Origin: Paracoccaceae bacterium
GTDB taxonomy: Bacteria; Pseudomonadota; Alphaproteobacteria; Rhodobacterales; Rhodobacteraceae
NCBI GenBank assembly: GCA_026417295.1
Contig: JAOADN010000001.1
Coordinates: 1 to 64,000, forward strand
DNA: 64,000 nt
Direction: 5' to 3'
The notes beneath the pieces were generated by a model. That model saw nothing but the letters and a program-made list of their open reading frames with translations. It did no database searches and had not been told where the DNA came from. Both the position numbers and the translations under genes were made by a program. Every line of letters starts with the position of its first letter. Position 1 is the stretch's first letter. Below, one piece after another: positions 31,556 through 42,457 of this stretch.

Positions 31556-32602
31556 TCAGCTGATCCTGATGCGCGGGTTCAGGTAGACGTAGCCGATATC
31601 CGAGATCAGCTGCGTGACGAGCACCACGAAAACGGCAACGACCGAACAGGCAAGCAGGAGGTCGATGTCGTTGTTCCCTGCCGCCTGGACGAGTGTCCAG
31701 CCGAACCCCTTGTAGTTGAACAGGGTCTCCACGATCACCACGCCGTTCAGCAGCCACGGGAACTGAAGCATGATGACCGTGAATGGCGCAATCAGGGCAT
31801 TCCTCAGCGCGTGCTTCATCACCACGTCACGCGGCGATACGCCCTTCAGGCGTGCGGTGCGGATGTACTGGGCCGTCATGACCTCGGTCATCGAGGCGCG
31901 GGTCATCCGCGCGATGTAGCCGATCCCGTAGAGCGCGATCGTCAGGACCGGAAGGAAGAAGTTGTAGAACGTGATCCCGTCCGTGGCGGCACTGGCGGCG
32001 GTTCCGCTGAACCACTTCAGCCCCACAGCCGAGGACGAGAAGACCACGATGAAGATGACGCCGGAGACGTATTCCGGGGTCGCCGTCGTCGCGATCGAAA
32101 AGGTCGAGAGCGTACGGTCGAGCTTGGAACCCTCGCGCATTCCCGCAAGCACGCCGATCAGGAGCGAGACCGGGACCATCAGCGCCATGACCCAGAACAT
32201 CAGGATTCCGGTAAGCCGCAGCCGCTCCCAAAGGATGTCGGTCACCGGCGCCTTGAAGACGGTAGACTGCCCCCAGTGGCCCTGCAGGATACCGCAGTAG
32301 CGCGGCGCACTGGCCGGATCGCCGCCCCGCGGCAGGCAGCGGCCGAAGGGCACGCCCTGATCCTCGCTGACCCATCCCGGGGCGACCCCCAGCCATTCGC
32401 CATATCGCACGAGGATCGGGCGATCATGGCCGTACTTGGCAAGCCAGGATTCGACTTCCCGGTCGGAAATGCGCGCGCCAAGTTCGGACTTCGCCAGCTT
32501 CTCAAGGTTGGGTGAGAGGTTTGTCAGGACGAACACGATGAACGTCAGGCACAGCGCCGTCAGCAGCATCGTACCGATCCGCTTGAGAAGGAATCGCAGC
32601 AT
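31556..32602 (-). CDS. ABC transporter permease (DppB-like)
   Basis: MLRFLLKRIGTMLLTALCLTFIVFVLTNLSP, TARLKGVSPRDVVMKHALRNALIAPFTV. Confidence 0.9.
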   Translation of the reverse strand: MLRFLLKRIGTMLLTALCLTFIVFVLTNLSPNLEKLAKSELGARISDREVESWLAKYGHDRPILVRYGEWLGVAPGWVSEDQGVPFGRCLPRGGDPASAPRYCGILQGHWGQSTVFKAPVTDILWERLRLTGILMFWVMALMVPVSLLIGVLAGMREGSKLDRTLSTFSIATTATPEYVSGVIFIVVFSSSAVGLKWFSGTAASAATDGITFYNFFLPVLTIALYGIGYIARMTRASMTEVMTAQYIRTARLKGVSPRDVVMKHALRNALIAPFTVIMLQFPWLLNGVVIVETLFNYKGFGWTLVQAAGNNDIDLLLACSVVAVFVVLVTQLISDIGYVYLNPRIRIS

Positions 32603-32679
32603 CTCCGCCCCCTTCCGGCGCCACAACTCCGGTCCCGCCCCGGCGCGACCGGCCGTCCCCCATGTGTGTGTCGGATGCC

Positions 32680-32704
32680 GGGGGCGCGGCTGCGCCGCGC
32701 CCCC
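32680..32704 (-). terminator. Intercistronic hairpin, 11-bp perfect stem (GGGGGCGCGGC-TGC-GCCGCGCCCCC)
   Basis: Read directly between the binding-protein gene and the DppB-like gene. Confidence 0.75.
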
Positions 32705-32719
32705 GCATACGGGATTGGA

Positions 32720-34369
32720 TCAGGCGTCGATCCACCACTTGTAGTGGTGGTGCTCGAAGGTCGGGTGCATGTCCGCGCCATGCACCTTGTCGGTGAAGTG
32801 GCGATAGAGCGACCGCCAGTAGGGCTGGATCAGCACGCCTTCGTCCTGCATGATCTTCTGGATCTTGGCCATCACCTCGCGCCGCTTGTCGGCATCGGCG
32901 ATCCCCATCGCCTCGTCGAGAAGTTTGTCGAACTCGGCATTGGCGAATGCCGTCTCGTTCCAGGCCACGCCGGACTTGTAGGCAAGGGCAAGGACCTGCA
33001 CGCCCAGCGGGCGCATGTTCCATTCCGTCGCCGAGAACGGGTACTTGAGCCAGTCGTTCCAGAAGGTCGACCCGGGCAGGATCGTCCGCTTGATGTTGAT
33101 CCCCGCGTCGCGGATCTGTGCAGCCACGGCATCGCAGGTCGCTGCCTGCCAGTCGTCGTCGATCGAGATCAGTTCGAACTCGGTCGAGCCGTGCCCCGCA
33201 GCCTCGATCTCGGCCTTGGCCGCGGCCGGGTCGACGACCAGGGGCGGCAGCTCCGCGTATTCGGGATGGATCGGGCAGACATGGTGGTTCTCGGCGACGA
33301 GGCCGAGGTTCGCATAGCCGAGTTCCAGCACAACCGCGTTGTCCACCGCCTTCTGCAATGCCCGCCGGACCGCCTTGTCCTTGTACAGGTCCGACGCCTG
33401 ATTGAAGCGAACCGCCAGCGTCGCTGCCGTCACCGCTTCGGACTTCTGCCATCCGAGATTGTCGAACACCTCGACGAAATCGCCGCTCGTGCGGTAGGTC
33501 GCGTCGATCTCGCCGGCCTCAGCCGCTGCGACGACTGCGGACGAGTCGGTGCCCAGATCGATGTATTCGATGCTGTCGAGATAGGGCCCGCCATAGACGT
33601 CGGTTCCCCACCAGGTGTGATCGGTGTTGCGCACGAGGACCTGCTTCACACCGACCTCGTTCTGTGCCGGCTTGTAGGGGCCGGTCCCGATCGGGTTGGC
33701 CGAAGGATCGCCGCCGTCATAGGACGAATGCACCACCGCTGCGGGATAGTCCGCCATGCCCACGATCACGGTGATGTCCGGCCCGTTCAGGACCAGCTTC
33801 ACCGTGTGGTCGTCGACCACCGTGATCGCCCCGTCGCGGGCCTTGTTCGTGGCAGGGTCGACGAGGCTGGCCATGCGGCTGGCCATCGAGTTGCCCTCGA
33901 CGGTTCCGTCGCACCAGCGCGTGATGTTGTTGGCAACATCCGCAGCCGTGAAATCGTCACCATTGTTCCACTTCACGCCCTTGCGGACATTCAGCGTGTA
34001 CTCGGTCGCCGTGTCGTTGGCGCTCCAGCTCTCTAGCAGCATGCCGCGCAGTGAGCCGTCCTTGTTGTACTCGACAAGGTATTCCAGCCATCCGCGGGAG
34101 AAGTTCGCGAGTTCCGACCAGTCATAGAGGCGCGGATCCTTCAGCGCCTTGGTCTCCATGTTCATCCGCAGCGTCCCGCCGGGCTTTCCTTCACCGGCGG
34201 CACGGACCGGGGCAGCAAGGCCCAGCAGCCCATAGGCCGCCGTGGCCGTAACGCCCAGCGCCGAAGCTCGGGTCAGGAACTCACGCCGGGAGAGCTTTCC
34301 CTGCGCGACTTCTGCGGCAAACAGCCGGGCGGCCGGATGGACCGGGCTCGCATCGAAATGCTTGGTCAT
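32720..34369 (-). CDS. ABC transporter substrate-binding protein (family 5), Tat signal
   Basis: [33 protein letters not shown] twin-arginine signal; solute-binding protein fold pattern. Confidence 0.9.
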   Translation of the reverse strand: MTKHFDASPVHPAARLFAAEVAQGKLSRREFLTRASALGVTATAAYGLLGLAAPVRAAGEGKPGGTLRMNMETKALKDPRLYDWSELANFSRGWLEYLVEYNKDGSLRGMLLESWSANDTATEYTLNVRKGVKWNNGDDFTAADVANNITRWCDGTVEGNSMASRMASLVDPATNKARDGAITVVDDHTVKLVLNGPDITVIVGMADYPAAVVHSSYDGGDPSANPIGTGPYKPAQNEVGVKQVLVRNTDHTWWGTDVYGGPYLDSIEYIDLGTDSSAVVAAAEAGEIDATYRTSGDFVEVFDNLGWQKSEAVTAATLAVRFNQASDLYKDKAVRRALQKAVDNAVVLELGYANLGLVAENHHVCPIHPEYAELPPLVVDPAAAKAEIEAAGHGSTEFELISIDDDWQAATCDAVAAQIRDAGINIKRTILPGSTFWNDWLKYPFSATEWNMRPLGVQVLALAYKSGVAWNETAFANAEFDKLLDEAMGIADADKRREVMAKIQKIMQDEGVLIQPYWRSLYRHFTDKVHGADMHPTFEHHHYKWWIDA

Positions 34370-34486
34370 CTTGTGGTCGTTCTCCCTGTGAGACGTTTTC
34401 GTTGCAGGTTCGTCCGCGACTGGTCTTTCGCCGGTTCGCGGTGATTGATCGGGCTCACATCGCCATTCGGCATCGTTTTTTGCGGG

Positions 34487-34499
34487 ACGTCAATGACGT
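34487..34499. promoter_or_regulatory. Palindrome ACGTCA-A-TGACGT upstream of the binding-protein gene
   Basis: acgtcaatgacgt read directly. Confidence 0.4.
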
Positions 34500-34583
34500 A
34501 TTCCGACATCGAATCGACCCAAGACGACATCAACTTGCCCGATTGCGACCCATTGTGTCGCATGCCGACCGCGGTCTTTACTG

Positions 34584-35567
34584 TCAGCCCTGCTTCCTGA
34601 AGGCAGAGGGCGTCTTGCCGGTGCGATGCTGGAAGGCCCGGGTAAAGTATGCCGGCGAGGTGAACCCGAGCGCCTCCGAGATCTGGCCGACCGGCAGCTT
34701 CGTCTCGCTCAGAAGCCGGCGGGCCTCGAAGATGATGCGGTCGTGCAAGAGATCCGATGCTGACCTGCCGCAGGTCTGGTTGCAGACCCGGCTCAGATGA
34801 GTGGGGGTCACACCAAGCTCGCGCGCGTAATCCCCGACACCCTTCCCCGTCGCGAAGTCGCGCTCGAGGGCTTCGGCGTAGCGACGTGCAAGACGCAGCG
34901 CCGCACCGGCACGATGCGGTTCGGCCTGGGCAAGTTCGATCTGGCGCTCCAGCCAGACGGCAAGCAGTCCCAGGTGCAGGCGCGCGGCCCTGTCATGCCC
35001 CGGACGCGAGCTCTCCAGTTCCCGCTGGATGTTGTCCAGCAGGCCTGTCAGCTCGGCCTGGGGCGCGGTGTCCCGGATGCGCAGGTGATGCGGGCCATCG
35101 GGCAATGCCAGGCCATGCGACTGTCCGAAGAACACCGCGAGTCCGAAGGTCTGCGGCCCCACCTCGAATCCATGCATCACGCCGGCCGGAATGAAGACCG
35201 CATTGTGGACGCCGTAGCCGCGGGTGACGCCACCCACGGTGATGCGGCCCTGACCGCGCGTGAACCACAGGAGCAGGGGTTCGCTCAGCGAACGCATGGC
35301 CTCGACCCGCCATCGACCGCCAAGTGCCAGGCGAGGGATGGGGACGATGCGCAGGGGGGCCGGCGGCTGGGCCGGCAACGGGACCGGCGCGCGCTGCCTC
35401 GCCGGTGCCGAGGCCGGCGCGGTCTCGACCGGCGCCACCGGGTCTGCTGCCTGTGCAAGGGCCGCCTTGATCCGTGCGTCTGCCGTGCGCGTGGCCCGCG
35501 GGGCCGTCCTCTCGATCTGTTCGGCGAATTGCGAGAGGGGCGTTCCAGAAAAGAGCTTCAAGGGCAT
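34584..35567 (-). CDS. AraC family transcriptional regulator
   Basis: C-terminal LGVTPTHLSRVCNQTCGRSASDLLHDRIIFEARRLLSETKLPVGQISEALGFTSPAYFTRAFQHRTGKTPSAFRK. Confidence 0.93.
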   Translation of the reverse strand: MPLKLFSGTPLSQFAEQIERTAPRATRTADARIKAALAQAADPVAPVETAPASAPARQRAPVPLPAQPPAPLRIVPIPRLALGGRWRVEAMRSLSEPLLLWFTRGQGRITVGGVTRGYGVHNAVFIPAGVMHGFEVGPQTFGLAVFFGQSHGLALPDGPHHLRIRDTAPQAELTGLLDNIQRELESSRPGHDRAARLHLGLLAVWLERQIELAQAEPHRAGAALRLARRYAEALERDFATGKGVGDYARELGVTPTHLSRVCNQTCGRSASDLLHDRIIFEARRLLSETKLPVGQISEALGFTSPAYFTRAFQHRTGKTPSAFRKQG

Positions 35568-35829
35568 TCGATCTCGGGTCCGGTGTGGCAGCAGGGCGCT
35601 GCAAGTTCATTCTCGCAGACATACCACCGGCCCGCGGCCCCCCGTCCGCCGGATGCATGTCGCCGCGGACTCTATGCGCCTCCTCGCCGAGAAAAAAGCA
35701 AAAAATCCACCTTTTCCGCAGGATAGGCGGCATCGTTGCGGCATGAACAGTGAAAATCCAACCTGTGCCGAAGCCATGGTATCAAGGGATCCGATCGCAC
35801 CCAGATGTTGTGAGCGGCCCTCCGCCCAT

Positions 35830-36738
35830 TCAGGACGGGGCGACAAGCACAGGCTTCCAGGCTGCCATTCGCGATCTTTGCCACGTCCTCTGCCGCTTCG
35901 CGTACTGGCGGGAGGCTGCCTTCGCCTGCTCCCTGGCCTGCTCTAGCGTCAGCATCCCCGCGGCATGAGCCACCAGTTCGCGCGCCCCGATCGCCTTGGC
36001 CCACGGTGCCGCAGGGTCCCAGATATCCAGGTTGCGCCGCACCTCGTCCAGCGCGCCCGCGTCCAACATGAGGTCGAACCGGCGGTCGATACGGCCGGCC
36101 AGGGCGGCCGGTGCAATCTCGAGGCGCAATGCCTCGACCTCGTCCAGGCCGAGGAGCGGCGTCTGCCCCGCCGCGAGCCACTCCGCAAGTCCGCGGCCCG
36201 TGCCGGTCAGGACCTCCCAGGCTCGCTGCACCCTGGCCGGATTGCGCAGGTCTATCCGCTCCCGCGTCGGGCCATCGAGGGCGGCGATCATCCCCTGCAA
36301 TCCGCCATCACGCAGCAGATGGTCGGCGCGGTGGCGTATCTCGGCCGCAATGGGCGGAACCTCCGCCAGCCCTTCGGTCAGGGCCGCGAAGTAGAGCCCG
36401 GTCCCACCGACGATGATCGGCCTGGGCCCGCCCTGGCGCCAGGCCGTGACGAACGGGGCAACGGCCCGGAGCCACTGGCCCACAGACCAGTCCGCCCCGG
36501 GATCGAGATGTCCGAAGAGTGCATGTGTCGCGCGTGATTCCTCCTCGGGGGTCGGCCGGGCCGTCAGGATCCGCCAGCACGACCAGACCTGAAGCGCGTC
36601 TGCATTGACGATGACGCCGCCCCGGTGTTCGGCGATCCGCAGGGCCAGTGCGGACTTGCCGGAAGCGGTCGGGCCGGCGATCAGCACCGGCCGATCGGAA
36701 GACACGGCTGCCAGATCGAGATCCATGCGGTTCGGCAT
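35830..36738 (-). CDS. miaA: tRNA dimethylallyltransferase
   Basis: VLIAGPTASGKSALAL, NADALQVW, GGTGLYFAALTEGL, RQYAKRQRTW. Confidence 0.95.
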   Translation of the reverse strand: MPNRMDLDLAAVSSDRPVLIAGPTASGKSALALRIAEHRGGVIVNADALQVWSCWRILTARPTPEEESRATHALFGHLDPGADWSVGQWLRAVAPFVTAWRQGGPRPIIVGGTGLYFAALTEGLAEVPPIAAEIRHRADHLLRDGGLQGMIAALDGPTRERIDLRNPARVQRAWEVLTGTGRGLAEWLAAGQTPLLGLDEVEALRLEIAPAALAGRIDRRFDLMLDAGALDEVRRNLDIWDPAAPWAKAIGARELVAHAAGMLTLEQAREQAKAASRQYAKRQRTWQRSRMAAWKPVLVAPS

Positions 36739-36852
36739 GATTCCTCCCAAGCGGAAACGCGACCGGTCGCACGTTGATAAGCCGGGCGAATTCCTTCATG
36801 TTGCGCCGCGATCGGCGGGATGCAACCTGCCGGCGACGAAAGCGGGGATGAC

Positions 36853-37584
36853 ATGCCGGACGGCGGAGAACGCAATATCAAGTACAAGCGCGTTCTGCTG
36901 AAGATTTCCGGCGAAGCCCTGATGGGCGATCAGGGCTATGGCCTGCATCCGCCGACCGTGAACCGGATTGCCGCCGAGGTGAAGTCGGTGCACGACCTCG
37001 GCGTCGAGATCTGCCTTGTCATCGGCGGCGGAAACATCTTCCGCGGCCTCCAGGGAAGTGCCCAGGGAATGGAGCGCGCCACGGCAGACTACATGGGCAT
37101 GCTGGCCACGGTGATGAACGCCCTTGCCATGCAGGCGGCTCTCGAGGCCCTCAAGATCCACACCCGCGTGATCAGCGCCATTCCCATGGATCAGGTCTGC
37201 GAACCCTACATCCGCCGCCGCGCGATCCGGCATCTCGAGAAGAAGCGCGTCTGCATCTTCGCCGCCGGGACCGGAAACCCGTACTTCACCACCGATACCG
37301 CGGCCACGCTGCGCGCCAACGAGATGGGCTGCGAGGCGATCTTCAAGGGCACCAAGGTCGACGGCGTCTACGACAAGGATCCCAAGAAGCACCCCGACGC
37401 ACGACGCTACGATCACGTCACCTATGACGAGGTGCTGCAGAAGCACCTTGCCGTCATGGACGCATCCGCGATCGCACTTGCCCGCGACAACAGGCTTCCC
37501 ATAATCGTCTTCTCGCTGGACGAGCCGGGCGGGTTCCGCGGCATCCTCGCCGGCGAGGGAACTTATACGATCGTTCAGGGATGA
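36853..37584 (+). CDS. pyrH: UMP kinase
   Basis: [38 protein letters not shown]. Confidence 0.97.
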   Translation: MPDGGERNIKYKRVLLKISGEALMGDQGYGLHPPTVNRIAAEVKSVHDLGVEICLVIGGGNIFRGLQGSAQGMERATADYMGMLATVMNALAMQAALEALKIHTRVISAIPMDQVCEPYIRRRAIRHLEKKRVCIFAAGTGNPYFTTDTAATLRANEMGCEAIFKGTKVDGVYDKDPKKHPDARRYDHVTYDEVLQKHLAVMDASAIALARDNRLPIIVFSLDEPGGFRGILAGEGTYTIVQG

Positions 37585-37678
37585 CCGGTATCTTTCCGGC
37601 CCGCAGGACGGTAAAGAGGGCGGGGCATCCCGGATTGGTGCCAAACAAAAGACAAAGAGCTGACTTACGGAACGCGCC

Positions 37679-38239
37679 ATGTCCGACATCGAGATCGACA
37701 CCGACGCACTGAAGAAGCGCATGGACGGCGCGATGGCCGCCCTTCGCCACGAATTCGCTTCCCTCAGGACGGGCCGCGCCTCGGCCAGCCTCGTGGAACC
37801 CATCCATGTCGAGGCCTACGGCCAGATGACGCCGATCAACCAGCTCGGGACGGTCAACGTGCCGGAGCCGCGGATGGTCACGGTGAATGTCTGGGACAAG
37901 TCCATGGTCTCGAAGGTCGAGAAGGCGATCAGGGAATCCGGCCTCGGAATCAACCCGCAGACGAACGGCACCATCATCATGCTGCCGATCCCCGAGCTGA
38001 ATGAGGAGCGTCGCCGCGAACTGACCAAGGTCGCAGCCCAGTATGCCGAACATGCCCGGGTTGCCATTCGCAACGTGCGCCGCGACGGCATGGATCAGAT
38101 CAAGAAGGCCAGGGCCGAGGGGATGAGCGAGGACGATCAGAAATTCTGGCACGACGAGATCCAGGAACTGACCGACAAGCACATCGCCGCGGTCGACAAG
38201 GCGCTCGAAGCGAAACAGGCAGAAATCATGCAGGTCTGA
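37679..38239 (+). CDS. frr: Ribosome recycling factor
   Basis: [38 protein letters not shown]. Confidence 0.97.
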   Translation: MSDIEIDTDALKKRMDGAMAALRHEFASLRTGRASASLVEPIHVEAYGQMTPINQLGTVNVPEPRMVTVNVWDKSMVSKVEKAIRESGLGINPQTNGTIIMLPIPELNEERRRELTKVAAQYAEHARVAIRNVRRDGMDQIKKARAEGMSEDDQKFWHDEIQELTDKHIAAVDKALEAKQAEIMQV

Positions 38240-38271
38240 CCCCGCAAAGGTCGGCGGAAAGGGCAGGGCGG

Positions 38272-39000
38272 ATGGCCGCCAAGGATCTCAGGGGGCGCAT
38301 CCCCGCCCATGTCGCCATCATCATGGATGGCAACGGCCGATGGGCAACCGAACGTGGCTGGCCGCGCCTCGTCGGGCACCGGCGTGGCGCCGAGCGCGTG
38401 CGATCCATCGTCGAGGCCGCCCCGGCACTCGGGATCCGCTACCTGACCCTTTACGCCTTCTCGACCGAGAACTGGAAGCGGTCGACCGAAGAGGTCATCG
38501 GCCTGATGACGATCTTCGCACGCTACATCCAGAGCGAGGCCGAGAGGCTGTCCGAGGCCGGGGTGCGCCTTCGCTTCATCGGAAGCCGGGACAGGCTGGA
38601 CCGCAAGCTGCGGCGTCTCATGTCTGGAATCGAGGCAAGGACCGCAGGGAACGACCGCCTCCACCTGACTGTCGCGATCAATTACGGCGGCAGGGACGAG
38701 ATCGCGCGCGCAGCCCGGGCGGTTGCGGAAGATGTCGCAGCGGGGCGGATCGTCGCAAAGGACGTGGACGAGGCGGCAATCGCTGCCCGGCTCGACACGG
38801 CCGAGCTGCCGGATCCCGATCTCGTCATTCGTACCAGCGGCGAAACCCGGATCTCGAACTACCTGCTCTGGCAGTCCGCCTACGCGGAGTACGAATTCAC
38901 GGATACGCTCTGGCCCGATTTCACGCCCGCAGAGCTCGCGGCCATCCTTGACCGGTTCGCCGGGCGGGAGCGGCGGTTCGGCGGTGCAGTCCGCGCATGA
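38272..39000 (+). CDS. uppS: Undecaprenyl diphosphate synthase
   Basis: HVAIIMDGNGRWATERGWPRLVGHRRGAE, RTSGETRISNYLLWQSAYAEYEF. Confidence 0.96.
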   Translation: MAAKDLRGRIPAHVAIIMDGNGRWATERGWPRLVGHRRGAERVRSIVEAAPALGIRYLTLYAFSTENWKRSTEEVIGLMTIFARYIQSEAERLSEAGVRLRFIGSRDRLDRKLRRLMSGIEARTAGNDRLHLTVAINYGGRDEIARAARAVAEDVAAGRIVAKDVDEAAIAARLDTAELPDPDLVIRTSGETRISNYLLWQSAYAEYEFTDTLWPDFTPAELAAILDRFAGRERRFGGAVRA

Positions 39001-39812
39001 GCCCCGAACGGCCACCGGTCGCGCCCGCGGGCCGGTCATGGGACGACCTGTCGCGCCGGCTTCTCTCAGGTGCAGTCCTGACCGTCGTCGGGCTCGCGGC
39101 GCTGATGGCCGGCGGCGTCTGGCTCGATGCGCTCGCGTCTGCGGTGGCAGGTCTCATGATCTGGGAGCTTGCCCGCATGACCGCCCCGTCGCGTCCGGGC
39201 GAGGCCGTCGTTGCCGGACTTGCCGCCGCGTCCTCGCTCGCCGGGGTCCTCTACGTGCACAATCCCTTCGCGCTGGTCTATCTCTTCGTGCCGGTCGTGA
39301 TCCTGCTCGTCCGCCCCCGGCGAGACTGGCTCCTGGCCGCGCTGGCCGCCGCCGCGATCATGCTGGCCTGCTATGCGATCGTCGCCTTCCGCGGGGGACT
39401 GGGCAGGGCATGGATCCTCTGGCTGGTCGCCGTCGTCGTCGCCTCGGACACGCTTGGCTACTTCGGCGGCAAGGCCTTCGGGGGCGCGAAGTTCTGGCCC
39501 GCGATCAGCCCAAGGAAGACATGGGCGGGAACGGTCGCTGGCTGGGTGGGGGCCGTGGCCGTCGGCGCCGCCTTCTGGCTGGCCGGACTTGCCCCGGCGT
39601 GGATCATCCTCCTGTCTCCGGTCGCGGCGTTCGCAGGACAGATGGGTGACATCGCCGAAAGCTGGTTGAAGCGCCGGGCCGGCGTGAAGGATTCGTCCGA
39701 CCTCATCCCCGGGCACGGCGGTGTCATGGACCGCTTCGATGCGCTGACGGGGACTGTCCTGTTCCTGCTTGCCTGGAATGTGCCGTTCGACCTGCCGCAG
39801 ATCGGGGCCTAG
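38997..39812 (+). CDS. cdsA: Phosphatidate cytidylyltransferase
   Basis: SDTLGYFGGKAFGGAKFWPAISPRKTWAGTVAG, KDSSDLIPGHGGVMDRFDAL. Confidence 0.95.
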   Translation: MSPERPPVAPAGRSWDDLSRRLLSGAVLTVVGLAALMAGGVWLDALASAVAGLMIWELARMTAPSRPGEAVVAGLAAASSLAGVLYVHNPFALVYLFVPVVILLVRPRRDWLLAALAAAAIMLACYAIVAFRGGLGRAWILWLVAVVVASDTLGYFGGKAFGGAKFWPAISPRKTWAGTVAGWVGAVAVGAAFWLAGLAPAWIILLSPVAAFAGQMGDIAESWLKRRAGVKDSSDLIPGHGGVMDRFDALTGTVLFLLAWNVPFDLPQIGA

Positions 39813-39818
39813 GGGCCG

Positions 39819-41000
39819 ATGCGCAGCGTCTCGATCTTCGGTTCGACGGGTTCGATCGGCGAATCCACATTCGATCTGCTGATGCGGGCGGGCGGCCCCA
39901 CGGCGTTCCGGACGGTGGCACTGACAGGCTGGCGGAACGTCGCACGGCTTGCCCAACAGGCGCGTGCCCTCCGTGCCGAGTTTGCCGTCACGGCCTACGC
40001 CGACTGCCTGCCGGCGCTGCAGGATGCACTCGCCGGCAGCGGGGTCCGCGTTGCGGCAGGCCCCGCGGCCATCCTCGAGGCTGCCGACCGTCCGGCAGAC
40101 TGGACGATGTCGGCAATCGTCGGCGCTGCGGGGCTTGCTCCCGGCTACAGGGCCTTGCGACATGGCGGGACGCTGGCCCTTGCCAACAAGGAAAGCCTGG
40201 TCTCGGCAGGCCGCCTACTCCTCGACGAGGCTGAACGCCACGGCGCGACCATCGTTCCGGTCGACAGCGAGCATTCGGCCATCTTCCAGGCCCTGCGTGG
40301 CGAGGATCCCGCGGCGGTGGAGGCCGTAACCATCACGGCTTCAGGAGGCGCATTCCGCGACTGGCCTCTCGAAAGGCTCGCCCGAGCGACCGTGGCCGAG
40401 GCCTCGGTCCATCCGAACTGGGCGATGGGGCAGCGGATCACGATCGACAGCGCCTCGATGTTCAACAAGGCCATGGAACTCATCGAGACACATGTCTTCT
40501 TCGGCTTGCCGTCCGAAGCGATCGGCGTCGTCCTTCACCCCGAATCCCTCGTCCATGCACTTGTGACGTTCAGGGACGGGGCGACGATCGCCCATCTCGG
40601 ACCGCCCGACATGCGCCACGCGATCGGCTTCGCCCTGCACTGGCCGGCCCGCGGGCACCTGAAATTGCCGCGTCTCGATCTGGCCGCGGCCGGCCGCCTT
40701 ACCTTCGCGACCCCCGACCCGGTCCGCTATCCGGCACTCGGCCTTGCCCGCGAGGTGATGGCAGAGGGAGGTCTGGCCGGCGCGGCGTTCACCGCGGCCA
40801 AGGAAGCGGCGCTCGATGCGTTCATCGAAGGGACGATCCGCTTCACGGACATGGCGGCCGTCGTGGCCGAGGTCCTCGCGCGATTGTCAGGTAGTTCCGG
40901 CCTTGGCATTGCACCCGCGAGTCTGGATAACGTGGCGGACATGGACCGCGAGGCGCGACGCCTGGCCATGGATGCGGCACGGGCAAGAGGGCAGGACTGA
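39819..41000 (+). CDS. dxr: 1-deoxy-D-xylulose 5-phosphate reductoisomerase
   Basis: VSIFGSTGSIGESTFDLL, LANKESLVSAG, HPNWAMGQRITIDSASMFNKAMELIE. Confidence 0.96.
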   Translation: MRSVSIFGSTGSIGESTFDLLMRAGGPTAFRTVALTGWRNVARLAQQARALRAEFAVTAYADCLPALQDALAGSGVRVAAGPAAILEAADRPADWTMSAIVGAAGLAPGYRALRHGGTLALANKESLVSAGRLLLDEAERHGATIVPVDSEHSAIFQALRGEDPAAVEAVTITASGGAFRDWPLERLARATVAEASVHPNWAMGQRITIDSASMFNKAMELIETHVFFGLPSEAIGVVLHPESLVHALVTFRDGATIAHLGPPDMRHAIGFALHWPARGHLKLPRLDLAAAGRLTFATPDPVRYPALGLAREVMAEGGLAGAAFTAAKEAALDAFIEGTIRFTDMAAVVAEVLARLSGSSGLGIAPASLDNVADMDREARRLAMDAARARGQD

Positions 41001-41001
41001 C

Positions 41002-42345
41002 TTGGATTTCGTGGGGCTGATCCCGTCCTTCGGGAACGCGCTCTGGACGGTGGCTGCCTTTGTAGTGGCCCTGTCCATCATTGTCGCCATCCACGAGTTC
41101 GGCCACTACATCGTCGGCCGCTGGTCCGGGATCCATGCGGAAGTCTTCTCGATCGGCTTCGGCCCTGCGCTCCTGAGCCGTACCGACCGTCACGGCACGC
41201 GATGGCAACTCGCGGCAATCCCGCTCGGCGGCTACGTGAAGTTCCTCGGCGATGCCAACGCGGCCTCCTCGCGACCAGACGAGGCTACACTCCGCGGTCT
41301 GAGCGCCGAGGAGCGCAGGCATACCATGCATGGCGCGCCACTCTGGGCCCGGGCCGCAACGGTCGTTGCCGGTCCCGTCGCGAACTTCATCCTCTCGATC
41401 GCGGTCTTCGCAGGGCTCTTTCTCTGGGCAGGACAGGCGACCGAGGTGCCAACCGTCGGAGAGGTCCGTGCCCTTCCGGGCGGACCCGCAGGTATCCTTC
41501 CGGGCGACGTGATACTCGCCGTCGAAGGAAGGCCGACACCGGACGTCAAGGCCATCGCTGAGCTGTTCGAGACGCTTCCGCCGACGCCGTCCATGACCTA
41601 CCTCGTCCGGCGCGGGGGCGCCGAACTGACGGTGCCTGGTCCGACCCTTTATCCTTCGCGCGCCAGCGCGGTGCAGCCGCTCTCGGCCGCATTCGAGGCG
41701 GGGATCAAGGCCGGGGACGTCATCACTGCGGCCGACGGCAGGCCGATCTTCGGCTTCATCGAGCTTCAGCAGGTCGTGCGCGAGGCAGGCGGCAGCCCGG
41801 TCAACCTCGAGGTGTGGAGCCCCGACGGGACCACCCGAGGGATCACGCTCTCGCCCCGGGTGACGGACATCCCGCGCGAGGATGGCGGTTTCGAGACGCG
41901 CTATCTCATCGGTCTTTACGGCGACGGCTTCTTCGAGCAGGCGCGCGAGCGGGTGTCGCCGCTGCGTGCCCTGACCGGCGCGGTCCGGCAGACCTGGGAT
42001 GTGGCCAGCACCTCGGTATCCATGCTCGGCCACATGATCCAGGGCGCCATCTCGGCATGCAACCTGCGCGGTCCCATCACCATTGCCCGTACCTCAGGGG
42101 CGACCGCAAGCCAGGGACTCTACGAGTTCATCGCCTTCATCGCGGCACTCTCGACGGCTGTGGGACTCCTCAACCTGTTCCCGATCCCGATGCTGGACGG
42201 TGGACATCTCCTCTTCCATGCCTGGGAATGGGCGCGCGGCAGGCCACCGTCGGACCGCATGCTGAATGTCCTGATGACGGTGGGACTTTCGGTCGTGATC
42301 GCGCTGATGCTCTTCGGTCTGAAGAACGATATATTCTGTCCCTGA
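41002..42345 (+). CDS. rseP: Site-2 protease RseP
   Basis: AIHEFGHYIVGR zinc site, PDZ regions, LFPIPMLDGGHLLF; TTG start proposed at 41002. Confidence 0.94.
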   Translation: MDFVGLIPSFGNALWTVAAFVVALSIIVAIHEFGHYIVGRWSGIHAEVFSIGFGPALLSRTDRHGTRWQLAAIPLGGYVKFLGDANAASSRPDEATLRGLSAEERRHTMHGAPLWARAATVVAGPVANFILSIAVFAGLFLWAGQATEVPTVGEVRALPGGPAGILPGDVILAVEGRPTPDVKAIAELFETLPPTPSMTYLVRRGGAELTVPGPTLYPSRASAVQPLSAAFEAGIKAGDVITAADGRPIFGFIELQQVVREAGGSPVNLEVWSPDGTTRGITLSPRVTDIPREDGGFETRYLIGLYGDGFFEQARERVSPLRALTGAVRQTWDVASTSVSMLGHMIQGAISACNLRGPITIARTSGATASQGLYEFIAFIAALSTAVGLLNLFPIPMLDGGHLLFHAWEWARGRPPSDRMLNVLMTVGLSVVIALMLFGLKNDIFCP

Positions 42346-42457
42346 CGATTGTTGCGTCGGAAGCCCGCGAGAAGTGGTCATTCCGTCGCCCGCGCCGCAT
42401 TCAGGCCATATTCGCCGTGCAGGATGCGCGCGGATCCGGGAAGGAAGGGGCCAGGCG

